Source of the DNA: Gammaproteobacteria bacterium
Lineage (GTDB): Bacteria; Pseudomonadota; Gammaproteobacteria; Nitrococcales; Nitrococcaceae
Reading direction: 5' to 3'
Length of the DNA: 42,564 nt
Assembly (NCBI GenBank): GCA_030433275.1
Contig: JAUILK010000030.1
Location: 1-42,564, forward strand
Below are positions 35,387 through 42,564 of this stretch, in pieces. The position numbers and the translations under genes are program-made. Numbering within the stretch: position 1 is the stretch's first letter; each line of letters begins with the position of its first letter. The notes under the pieces are model-generated. The model had not been told where the DNA came from. It did not search any database and saw only the letters and a list, made by a program, of their open reading frames with translations.

Positions 35387-35731
35387 CTAGCTGCGATCAC
35401 CGCCGCCGCCCCGATCGGGTCGATACACGGGCATCGGAAATTGGGCAACGTTGTTGCCTTCGGCATCGGTGATCTTGGCGACGCCCTGCTTCTCCACCTC
35501 GTCGATGCGGATAATGGCGTGCATGGGTATAAAGGTGCGCTTAACGCCGTCGAACTCCCCCTTCAGTCGCTCCTCCGCGGGGTCAACCACCACTTGGGTG
35601 CGCTCGCCGAAGATAAGTTCTTCAATCTGCACAAAACCGAGTATTGCACTGTCGGCAACCTTCCTCGCGTAAATCTCGTAGACCTTGCCTTGATTATGGA
35701 AGATCACCCGGTATGTATGTCGAGCAGCCAT
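35387..35731 (-). CDS. DUF1820 family protein
   Basis: A 114-residue protein with the standard DUF1820 layout: HTYRVIFHNQGKVYEIYARK at the start, LGFVQIEELIFGE, then the middle EERLKGEFDGVKRTFIPMHAIIRIDEVEKQG. The family is largely gammaproteobacterial and has no proven function; the beta-rich core suggests a small binding module. It ends in a Gly/Asp-rich tail. It sits between tRNA-Ser and yjbQ, transcribed leftward, in what looks like stable chromosome. Confidence 0.9.
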   Translation of the reverse strand: MAARHTYRVIFHNQGKVYEIYARKVADSAILGFVQIEELIFGERTQVVVDPAEERLKGEFDGVKRTFIPMHAIIRIDEVEKQGVAKITDAEGNNVAQFPMPVYRPDRGGGGDRS

Positions 35732-35807
35732 GTGTGGTCACAATTATCGTTCTGCCAAGAAGCAGCGCAAGGATAGCACACCGCAGCCCGAACCGGGGTG
35801 ATGTCGG

Positions 35808-36221
35808 TCACTCACCGAGCACGGTAATCGTAATGCGGCGCTGTTGAGCGCGGTAGCGGTGCTCCCATAGGAAAATACCCTGCCACGTACCCAACGCCAG
35901 ACGGCCGGCGGCCACAGGGACACCCAGCGAACTCTGGGTGAGCACGGTGCGGACATGGGCCGCCATATCATCCGCACCCTCATCGCGATGCGTGAACAGG
36001 GGATCGCCGTCGGACACCAGGCGTTGTGCAAAACGCTCCAGATCCTCACGCACCGCCGGGTCAGCATTCTCGCAGACGATCAGCGAGGCACTGGTATGAT
36101 GAATGAATAACTGGCAAAGACCACTGCGAACCCCGGATTCGCGAACCACGCCGGCCACATCCGCCGTGATCTCCTGGATGCTGCGGCCCGGCGTTGCGAA
36201 CTCTTTGATCTCCTGATGCAT
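35808..36221 (-). CDS. yjbQ: YjbQ family protein (UPF0047)
   Basis: A 137-residue protein that matches the YjbQ/UPF0047 family throughout: CQLFIHHTSASLIVCENADP with the HTSAS motif, a middle DPLFTHRDEGADDMAAHVR, and LALGTWQGIFLWEHRYR near the end. The family folds as a jelly-roll-like trimer, and E. coli YjbQ has a weak thiamine-phosphate synthase side activity. AAGGAA precedes ATG 36221. It is divergent from the hypothetical gene at 36276 and shares its direction with DUF1820, with 76 bases between the two genes. Confidence 0.92.
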   Translation of the reverse strand: MHQEIKEFATPGRSIQEITADVAGVVRESGVRSGLCQLFIHHTSASLIVCENADPAVREDLERFAQRLVSDGDPLFTHRDEGADDMAAHVRTVLTQSSLGVPVAAGRLALGTWQGIFLWEHRYRAQQRRITITVLGE

Positions 36222-36275
36222 GGGCCGTTCCTTATCTATTTCGTTTATCCTTGGGTATGAGACAAACCAATTTTA

Positions 36276-36755
36276 ATGGGTAGCGCCATGGCGATGTATG
36301 CCTGGGAAGGCAAGAAATTCCAAGATGTGGCCGAAGTTACGGTCAAACGTGACCCACAGCGCTTTAGGCACGGCTGCGCCACCGCCAGCGCGGACGGGAC
36401 GGAGGTCATTCAGTGGTTCCGGTCGATAGCCGAACTCACTCAGTACCTCACTCGCATGGAACCCCAACGCTGGGGCATGAAAATGGGTGACCTGATCGCG
36501 GTGAAACCGCGGTTGATAGATGTTCTGACCCCGGTCGACGTCATCGGCTATAACGCTAAAGCGCAAGCGGCCTACAATGCCTGCGTGCATCCTTATTTCC
36601 GGATCGTCTGGTGGGGCACATTCGACGAATTGCTCGAGGCCGAGGAGACTTGGCCGGCGATTCTGCTCGCAAGGGCCAAGGCGAACGCACTTACCGGCGA
36701 GGAACGCACTGTGCGTCTCCTAAATTATCTGAAAGCGGGCAGCCCCACCCGTTAA
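36276..36755 (+). CDS. Hypothetical protein (no family recognised)
   Basis: A 159-residue soluble-looking protein rich in charged and aromatic residues, with WFRSIAELTQYLTRMEPQRWG and a helical C-terminus (TFDELLEAEETWPAILLARAKAN). I recognise no domain. Two further in-frame ATGs (36288 and 36294) follow the first, and no ribosome-binding site decides between them. Its coding statistics and the divergent spacing from yjbQ (54 bases) support a real gene. It is followed by the PEBP-type gene 43 bases on, in the same direction. Confidence 0.6.
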   Translation: MGSAMAMYAWEGKKFQDVAEVTVKRDPQRFRHGCATASADGTEVIQWFRSIAELTQYLTRMEPQRWGMKMGDLIAVKPRLIDVLTPVDVIGYNAKAQAAYNACVHPYFRIVWWGTFDELLEAEETWPAILLARAKANALTGEERTVRLLNYLKAGSPTR

Positions 36756-36798
36756 AGCGCCGACTCGCGAAGGGCGAATCAGCAGGGGATAGCGGGCC

Positions 36799-37338
36799 AT
36801 GCGTCGAATAAGTTGCCTGACTGCAGCCATCGGCTCGCTCGTACTCGGTGTCGTCGGCACCGCAGATGCCGACGGCCTGAATCTGAGCTCCGAGGCCTTC
36901 GCGCACGGCGACGTCATACCTACGCCTTACACTTGCGACGGCCGCGATGTCTCGCCTCCGCTTGCCTGGAGCGGTATCCCAAACGGCACGCATAGCCTGG
37001 TACTCATCGTCTCGGATCACGATGCGCCGCGCGGGACCTGGTATCACTGGGTGCTCTACGCGATCCCACCAGAACTGTCCGGACTGCCCGAGAATGTCGA
37101 TCCAAGAGAACTCTCGGCTGCGATCCATGACGGAATGAATAGCTGGAAGCGCAGTGGATATAGCGGCCCCTGCCCTCCGGCCGGCCGTCATCGCTACTTC
37201 TTTCACCTCTATGCCTTGGATCGGGTACTCGCCGAAGTACCCCAGCAGCCGAACGCGATGGAACTGTACCAAGCCATGCAGGGGCATGTGCTCGGCAAGG
37301 CCGTGCTCATGGGCACGTATGCAAGACACAGCCGATGA
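36799..37338 (+). CDS. Exported YbhB/YbcL-type PEBP-family protein
   Basis: A 179-residue phosphatidylethanolamine-binding-like protein. After a signal peptide (about residues 1-24, CLTAAIGSLVLGVVGTADA) it has PTPYTCDGRDVSPPLAWSGI, LVLIVSDHDAPRGTWYHWVLY (with the DxD-type motif and the conserved WxHW), a middle GYSGPCPPAGRHRYFF, and LYALD. These are the ligand-binding signatures of bacterial YbhB/YbcL proteins, whose ligands remain unclear. Its length is normal. The signal peptide implies a periplasmic location. It is probably co-transcribed with the hypothetical gene just upstream. Confidence 0.92.
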   Translation: MRRISCLTAAIGSLVLGVVGTADADGLNLSSEAFAHGDVIPTPYTCDGRDVSPPLAWSGIPNGTHSLVLIVSDHDAPRGTWYHWVLYAIPPELSGLPENVDPRELSAAIHDGMNSWKRSGYSGPCPPAGRHRYFFHLYALDRVLAEVPQQPNAMELYQAMQGHVLGKAVLMGTYARHSR

Positions 37339-37570
37339 CGAGCCATTGAATCGCTTTTTTGAACCTGATGTGAGGCAACTCGACATCCGCGAAGCAGCTG
37401 CGGAAGTGCATTGAGCGCAAACACATTGCGCACGGCATCGGGTAATACCGCATCCCAACAAGGTCGCATAGCCAGATGCGGCCTATCGCAACGGCGCCGT
37501 TTGCCAAGGCACGCGTGTTCGCAAACGCAACTTCTCGCTCGTCTACCCGAAAATGAGCAAACAAGTGCCG

Positions 37571-38065
37571 CTATCTAAATCGCAACGCCTGAGCCGCCTT
37601 GATCAACACCGCTGCTTCACGCCGAATTTCAGTGCGCAATACCGCCACTTCTCTGGCGACTTCGGCAATATGCCGAGGCTGCAGGTCGAACGGATCGATA
37701 CCACCGGCAGAAGCTATGTAGGCACGGTCGGACACGGACAGCGTGGTGAAATCGCCATAAGCCGCCTGAGCATAAATGTCCGGGCAATCCGCGATGGTAA
37801 AACCACCGATATGAACCATCTCGGACATAAAGCCAGCCAATCCGATCGCCACCGCATCCGCAGGCAACACATGAGGCTGGAGCATGGTCTGCCCGGACCA
37901 GTACAGCGAATGCCGCCCCCCATTCATGGGGTAATAGAGACGCGCACGCGCCCAGTAACCCCGCTGGCGCGCGACCACCAGATGCCCCGCCTCATGGATG
38001 GCGGAACAATGCAGCTCCTGCCGCCACACCTTGCTCCACGCGCATGGAGGGGGGGGGATGCTCAT
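37571..38065 (-). CDS. Small putative zinc metallopeptidase with HEAGH motif
   Basis: A 164-residue protein from ATG 38065 (MSIPPPPCAW), chosen because two GGAG motifs precede it; the frame is open back to 38155. HEAGHLVVARQRGYWARARL carries the HExxH zinc motif of the type seen in FtsH/M41 C-termini. Further on, GGIDPFDLQPRHIAEVAREV forms a helical tail. No AAA domain or membrane segment is present, so it is not an FtsH; a stand-alone M41-like domain protein is the best guess. The start codons are followed by a run of nine C on the coding strand, which is prone to slippage. Its substrate is unknown. Confidence 0.65.
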   Translation of the reverse strand: MSIPPPPCAWSKVWRQELHCSAIHEAGHLVVARQRGYWARARLYYPMNGGRHSLYWSGQTMLQPHVLPADAVAIGLAGFMSEMVHIGGFTIADCPDIYAQAAYGDFTTLSVSDRAYIASAGGIDPFDLQPRHIAEVAREVAVLRTEIRREAAVLIKAAQALRFR

Positions 38066-38337
38066 ATGCTCCGCTCCAGTCTGTCGCCAGACTCCACCCG
38101 ACGGTGTGTCGTCACCGTCGTCCGGCCATGCTCGATACTTATTGCTCTCTCCCATATCTGCCCACCCTACCGCTTGCGGTCGTTGCCTTGCGAGCCTGCC
38201 CTTGGCGCATCAACCAGGTGCATACCGCTCTTTACTCTATATAAGACAACAATCACCCCCAAAGTGTCAGATAGCATGCTCTCCGAAGCCAAGCAAGCCC
38301 TACTGAAGGCAATCAGCCGCCCCTTACTGCAAAATCC
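38066..38337. other. Intergenic stretch, nothing certain
   Basis: An open frame on the plus strand (from ATG 38276) has no family resemblance and runs through the hairpin cluster, so I leave it out. No other feature is supported here. Confidence 0.4.
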
Positions 38338-38496
38338 ACAGCCCGGAGGGCTGTCATTACGGCCAACGGCCGCTAAAGCGCCTCTCCTGCTACAGCAAAT
38401 CTGCCTGCGGCGCACGCGCACCATTGCACGTTGGCCTGATCAGCGGATCAGGCCGCTTACACCTGTAAGCGTGCAGCAAAGGCAAATTACGCCTTT
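38338..38496. other. Cluster of four hairpins upstream of the gene at 38559
   Basis: Arms ACAGCCC/GGGCTGT (38338-38354), GGCCTGATC/GATCAGGCC (38433-38454), GCTTAC/GTAAGC (38455-38470) and AAAGGC/GCCTTT (38478-38496) are all perfect, and the second and third abut with no gap. The cluster ends 62 bases before the ATG of the next gene. It could be a structured leader RNA, a decayed repeat block, or a set of regulatory stems. Confidence 0.5.
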
Positions 38497-38558
38497 CGCA
38501 ACGGCTCTTCCTGGCGTATAGATAAGGGCAAATAAGGGTCTATCCAAGGAGCTCGGCG

Positions 38559-38912
38559 ATGCAAGGCACCGAAAGGCAGGTCCGTTGGGCCCAAGAGATT
38601 CTGGCAAAACACTTCCAGCTGGCGGAATCGCATTTACCCCAAATAACCACACAGCTCGAGCGCGCTATCCTCACTGCAGAAACGCAACGCTTGGGGGCCA
38701 CCTACGAGCGGGCGAGACTTGCCATCGCCCGCGCTTACACCAGACGTCTCCAAGAGTTGAACGCCACGGATATCATCGACGCTCAAACACTACTCACGAG
38801 CCCCTATGCAACCTATGACGCGATCTGGACCGTGATCAGCAAAATAGCCCGCGCCGACCTGGGCATCGTTGCCGTACCGCCGGCGCAAGAGGACCGGCCG
38901 ACCCTGCACTGA
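38559..38912 (+). CDS. Hypothetical protein (117 aa, helical)
   Basis: A 117-residue protein with a good ribosome-binding site (AAGGAG, 38546-38551). It is mostly alpha-helical (WAQEILAKHFQLAESHLPQI, then YERARLAIARAYTRRLQEL), with no signal peptide or membrane segment. The opening TERQVRWAQEI resembles small proteins carried by mobile elements, but I cannot name a family. Its leader contains the hairpin cluster. Confidence 0.6.
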   Translation: MQGTERQVRWAQEILAKHFQLAESHLPQITTQLERAILTAETQRLGATYERARLAIARAYTRRLQELNATDIIDAQTLLTSPYATYDAIWTVISKIARADLGIVAVPPAQEDRPTLH

Positions 38913-39234
38913 GGGCTCAAACGCGGCCTAAGACCTTAGCGGTAGCGACATGGAGCACGGACCACCCATCGCACAAGAGGGCAGCCACGGTACCGCTCCC
39001 CTACCAGCAACGCGCAGGGGCAAAGTGTTGCGCTTGATCGCCACGTCTCGAATACATAAGCGCCCGACCCGCCGCATGAATTTTTGCACCCACCGCCGGC
39101 GGACACCGAAGGTGTTTACTACCCGGGCAGGACGGCAGCACATCATGTCATAGCTGTTCTTTTCATCGCTAATTTGGAATAGCGTGGATTCGAAACGAGA
39201 CTTCGATCGGGTTGAAGCAACTGGGAGGATGGAC
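38913..39234. other. Intergenic stretch upstream of gnd
   Basis: No gene or structure recognised beyond the ribosome-binding site GGGAGGA immediately before the gnd start. Short open frames here look accidental. Confidence 0.45.
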
Positions 39235-40251
<1,017 letters not shown>

Positions 40252-40319
40252 GAGGTGGGACAAAGCGCATCACGAGGCGGCGCCAAGGCAATAGACAAGA
40301 GCTGGAGAAGCAGCGACTC

Positions 40320-41315
40320 ATGATACTGGCAGGCGATATCGGCGGAACCTCGACACGGTTGGCCTTTTTCGAACTGCAGTACGGACGGCTCGTAATCGTG
40401 GCGAGGAAAACCTATCGCAGCCGCGATTACGACAGCTTGGCGCAGGTGGTGCGGCAGTTCGAGAAGGATTACGGGTGCACGGACATCCGCCATGCCGCTT
40501 TTGGCGTAGCCGGCCCGGTGCGTGACGGGCAGGCAAAAACGACCAACCTGCCCTGGCTCATCGACCGCGCGAGACTGGCACAGGAGCTCGACCTGCAAGC
40601 AAAGGACGTCGATCTGATCAACGACCTCGAGGCCAATGCCTGGGGCGCGATGGCCTTAGCCCCCGCCGATTTGACCGTGCTCAACCAAGGCAATCCGGAT
40701 ACTACCGGCAACGCGGCGGTCATCGCCGCCGGCACCGGGCTCGGCGAGGCCGGGCTCTACTGGGACGGCCAACATCACCGCGCGTTTGCCAGTGAAGGGG
40801 GGCACGTGGACTTCGCCCCGCGCAACGCGCTGGAAATCGACCTGCTGCACTACCTGTTGCGGCCGTATCGCCATGTGAGCTACGAGCGCATACTCTCGGG
40901 GCCGGGCCTGCACACCATCTACCGCTTTCTCCGCGACACCGGACGCGGCCGCGAATCGCAACAACTTGTCGAGGCGATGCGTGCCGAAGACCCGGCCGCC
41001 GTAATTTCGCAGGCGGCATTAAAGGGCGGGGATGCACTCTGCGTACAGGCGCTCGACCTCTTTGTCGCGCTCTACGGCGCCGCAGCCGGCAATCTCGCAC
41101 TCAAGCTCATGGCAAGTGCCGGGGTTTACCTAGGCGGCGGGATCGCACCCCGCATCATCGAAAAGCTAAAGGGTCCGGAGTTCATGGCCGCATTCACCGG
41201 CAAGGGCCGCATGAAAGATCTGTTACAGGAGATCCCCGTGCGGGTGATCATGAACGATCAGACCGCGCTGCTCGGCGCTGCACGCTGCGCAGCACTGAAG
41301 GCGGCTTTGCTATGA
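40320..41315 (+). CDS. glk: Glucokinase
   Basis: A 331-residue ROK-independent bacterial glucokinase of the E. coli Glk type, phosphorylating glucose with ATP to glucose-6-phosphate in the cytoplasm. Motifs: the N-terminal phosphate loop LAGDIGGTSTRLAFFE, AAFGVAGPVRDGQ, the catalytic-Asp segment LINDLEANAWGAMAL, VIAAGTGLGEAGL, and EGGHVDFAPRN. The length is normal. GGAGAAG sits upstream of ATG 40320. It follows gnd by 68 bases and precedes pgl, so glucose activation and 6-phosphogluconate metabolism are genetically linked here. Confidence 0.93.
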   Translation: MILAGDIGGTSTRLAFFELQYGRLVIVARKTYRSRDYDSLAQVVRQFEKDYGCTDIRHAAFGVAGPVRDGQAKTTNLPWLIDRARLAQELDLQAKDVDLINDLEANAWGAMALAPADLTVLNQGNPDTTGNAAVIAAGTGLGEAGLYWDGQHHRAFASEGGHVDFAPRNALEIDLLHYLLRPYRHVSYERILSGPGLHTIYRFLRDTGRGRESQQLVEAMRAEDPAAVISQAALKGGDALCVQALDLFVALYGAAAGNLALKLMASAGVYLGGGIAPRIIEKLKGPEFMAAFTGKGRMKDLLQEIPVRVIMNDQTALLGAARCAALKAALL

Positions 41316-41417
41316 AAATGCCGAAATCACGGGAGCACCGATCGAATCGTCTAAGCGCGGCTTCTCAAGGCACAGCCTCACCGCTGACGATCCAGATTGG
41401 CCTTGCTTTCCCTCGAT

Positions 41418-41433
41418 GCCTCTTTGGTGAGGC
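41418..41433 (+). promoter_or_regulatory. Small hairpin covering the pgl ribosome-binding site
   Basis: GCCTC and GAGGC (6-base loop TTTGGT) form a stem whose right arm contains the GGTGAGG ribosome-binding sequence seven bases before ATG 41440. It could limit translation of pgl, or it could be chance. Confidence 0.3.
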
Positions 41434-41439
41434 GTTTCC

Positions 41440-42171
41440 ATGAAGCCCGAGATCTGCATCGTCGAAAACCCCCAGGCTCTGGCACGCGCCGCCGCTCACG
41501 AATTTACCAACCGCGCGGCAGCCGCGGTACAGCAAAAAGGTGTATTCAACGTCGCTCTCGCCGGCGGCCGCACACCGGAGGCACTGTATTCGCTGCTGGC
41601 CGACGATGTCGAGCTGCGGCAAAAAATTCCCTGGCGAGACAGCCACTTTTTCTGGGGCGACGAACGCCCGGTGCCGCCGGATCATCCGGACAGCAACTTC
41701 TGTATGGCACACAACGCCTTGCTCTCCCGAGTACCGGTGCCGACCGCCAATCTCCATCGCATAAAAGGCGAGCTTGCGCCGCCGCAGGCGGCGACCGCCT
41801 ATGAGCAAACCCTAGTCGATTTTTTCCACTTGCAACCGGGCACGCTCCCGCGCTTCGACCTGGTTCTACTGGGGCTTGGCGCGGATGGGCACACCGCATC
41901 GCTTTTCCCAGATACCCGCGCGCTGCGCGAACAAAAGCGCCTGGCGGTGGCAAACTGGGTCGGTAAGCTTAAAACCGAGCGCATCACGCTGACTGCGCCG
42001 GTATTCAACAACGCCGTTTGCGTGATTTTTCTGGTGAGCGGAAGCGACAAGGCGAGCGCGCGCAAAGCCGTGCTCGAGGGCCGCCACGATCCGGAGCGCC
42101 TGCCGGCGCAATTGATCCGGCCCCACGCGGGCGAGCTCATATGGATCATCGATGAGGCGGCAGCAGGCTGA
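41440..42171 (+). CDS. pgl: 6-phosphogluconolactonase
   Basis: A 243-residue SOL/DevB-type lactonase that hydrolyses 6-phosphogluconolactone to 6-phosphogluconate, the step between glucose-6-phosphate dehydrogenase and gnd. Motifs are VALAGGRTPEALYSLLADD, the FFWGDERPVPPDHPDSN block, and LGLGADGHTASLFP near residue 150. The length is standard and the frame intact. It starts 124 bases after glk with GGTGAGG upstream. With gnd and glk it covers most of the upper oxidative branch; zwf is not in the window. Confidence 0.93.
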   Translation: MKPEICIVENPQALARAAAHEFTNRAAAAVQQKGVFNVALAGGRTPEALYSLLADDVELRQKIPWRDSHFFWGDERPVPPDHPDSNFCMAHNALLSRVPVPTANLHRIKGELAPPQAATAYEQTLVDFFHLQPGTLPRFDLVLLGLGADGHTASLFPDTRALREQKRLAVANWVGKLKTERITLTAPVFNNAVCVIFLVSGSDKASARKAVLEGRHDPERLPAQLIRPHAGELIWIIDEAAAG

Positions 42172-42437
42172 CTACAAACGCGGCTGCATCACAGCCAGCG
42201 CGAGGGAACTCCGTTAAGCCGAGCCATCCGCCTCAACACATCTTTACCGACGAAACGATCGGAAAACGCTGGACGCCCATCCCCCACCCCATCAGCTGAA
42301 CGAATTTCCTCGCAATACGTGGCGCTCCCGGGCTGATGGACTATAAAAAGTGATGGCGAGTAACTGTTTGGAGCGACGCCAGATTGTGTGAGTATGCGGC
42401 TCGCTGGCTTTGGATCTATAACCACGAACGGTCGAAT
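42172..42437 (-). pseudogene. Possible C-terminal fragment of an unknown gene cut by the IS
   Basis: On the minus strand a frame ends at 42189 with GKDVLRRMARLNGVPSRWL and is open upstream into the insertion sequence. It contains FIVHQPGSATYCEEIRSADG and no known domain. It may be the tail of a gene whose front was separated when the IS inserted at about 42437, or a chance frame. Otherwise the stretch holds nothing recognisable. Confidence 0.3.
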
Positions 42438-42564
42438 TGAAGTGGTCCAATAGCAACGGACACCCCTGTTAAGCCACACTGATGGGACAGGAGGTGTTGA
42501 TGAGTAAGGGTACACGACGGCGGTACTCCGAAGAATTCAAGGCGGATGCCGTGAATTTGTTAGA
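42438..42564 (+). mobile_element. IS3-family insertion sequence, left end (partial)
   Basis: A plausible terminal repeat begins at TGAAGTGGTCC (42438) and the transposase gene follows. The element runs off the window. The exact boundary cannot be confirmed without the right end or its target-site duplication. Confidence 0.55.
42500..42564 (+). CDS. IS3-family transposase OrfA, N-terminus (partial)
   Basis: The last bases of the window encode MSKGTRRRYSEEFKADAVNL, the helix-turn-helix start of IS3-type OrfA (HTH_Tnp_1). The ATG at 42500 follows GGAGG. The gene is cut by the window end. Confidence 0.8.
   Translation, partial: MSKGTRRRYSEEFKADAVNLL

Noticed and set aside
37553..38521. 322-codon plus-strand frame opposite the HEAGH gene
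   Set aside because: It is mostly the complement of the HEAGH gene and then runs into the hairpin cluster; no homology is visible.

Overview
The window (about 42.6 kb) reads as a gammaproteobacterial chromosome segment of moderately high GC. The clues are a DUF1820 protein, a YjbQ/UPF0047 protein, an Mth938-type protein and a gnd-glk-pgl sugar-phosphate cluster, together with an ICE of the SPI-7/PFGI-1 replication-module type. The species cannot be named from the sequence.

Region 1 (1-8315) is one end of an integrative and conjugative element. A leftward operon runs cro-like regulator, parB, DUF2857, STY4528-type replication protein, PFL_4669-family protein, a small ParR/StbB-like protein, and a ParM-like actin that continues out of the window. 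Divergent from it are a LexA/CI-type repressor, then an excisionase and a tyrosine integrase that overlap each other. TTAGC(A/G) half-sites lie around both divergent promoters, so this looks like a phage-style switch. An IS66 transposase remnant starts right after the integrase. An intact Mth938-type gene (8611-8988) follows.

Region 2 (about 9.4-32.6 kb, all leftward) is a Tc (ABC) toxin island. It encodes a 2509-residue TcB-TcC fusion with SpvB, FG-GAP, RHS core and an unrecognised basic C-terminal cargo, and a 3115-residue TcA. It also encodes two secreted proteins, each with five tandem repeats fused to a serine beta-lactamase-like domain, an architecture like fungal polyglycine hydrolases. 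A RAYT transposase flanked by perfect inverted REP sequences sits just downstream of the cargo. Two near-identical leader segments, each starting a small ORF that resembles the N-terminus of SpvB/TcB, lie in front of TcA and in front of one hydrolase gene. They suggest duplication and loss of TcB-like genes, or a shared leader. I read the island as a secreted toxin plus accessory hydrolases.

Region 3 (33.0-35.25 kb) holds a frameshifted pentapeptide-repeat membrane protein gene, a stretch with repeated and inverted 11-bp motifs, and tRNA-Ser(GGA). The 3' end of the tRNA faces the toxin island, the usual geometry for an island at a tRNA. I found no second copy of the tRNA end in the window.

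Region 4 (35.4-42.4 kb) is housekeeping DNA: DUF1820, YjbQ, two hypotheticals, a PEBP-family exported protein, a small HEAGH-motif protein, and gnd, glk and pgl (oxidative pentose phosphate/glucose phosphorylation). A cluster of four hairpins precedes the hypothetical gene at 38559. The window ends in the start of an IS3-type transposase.
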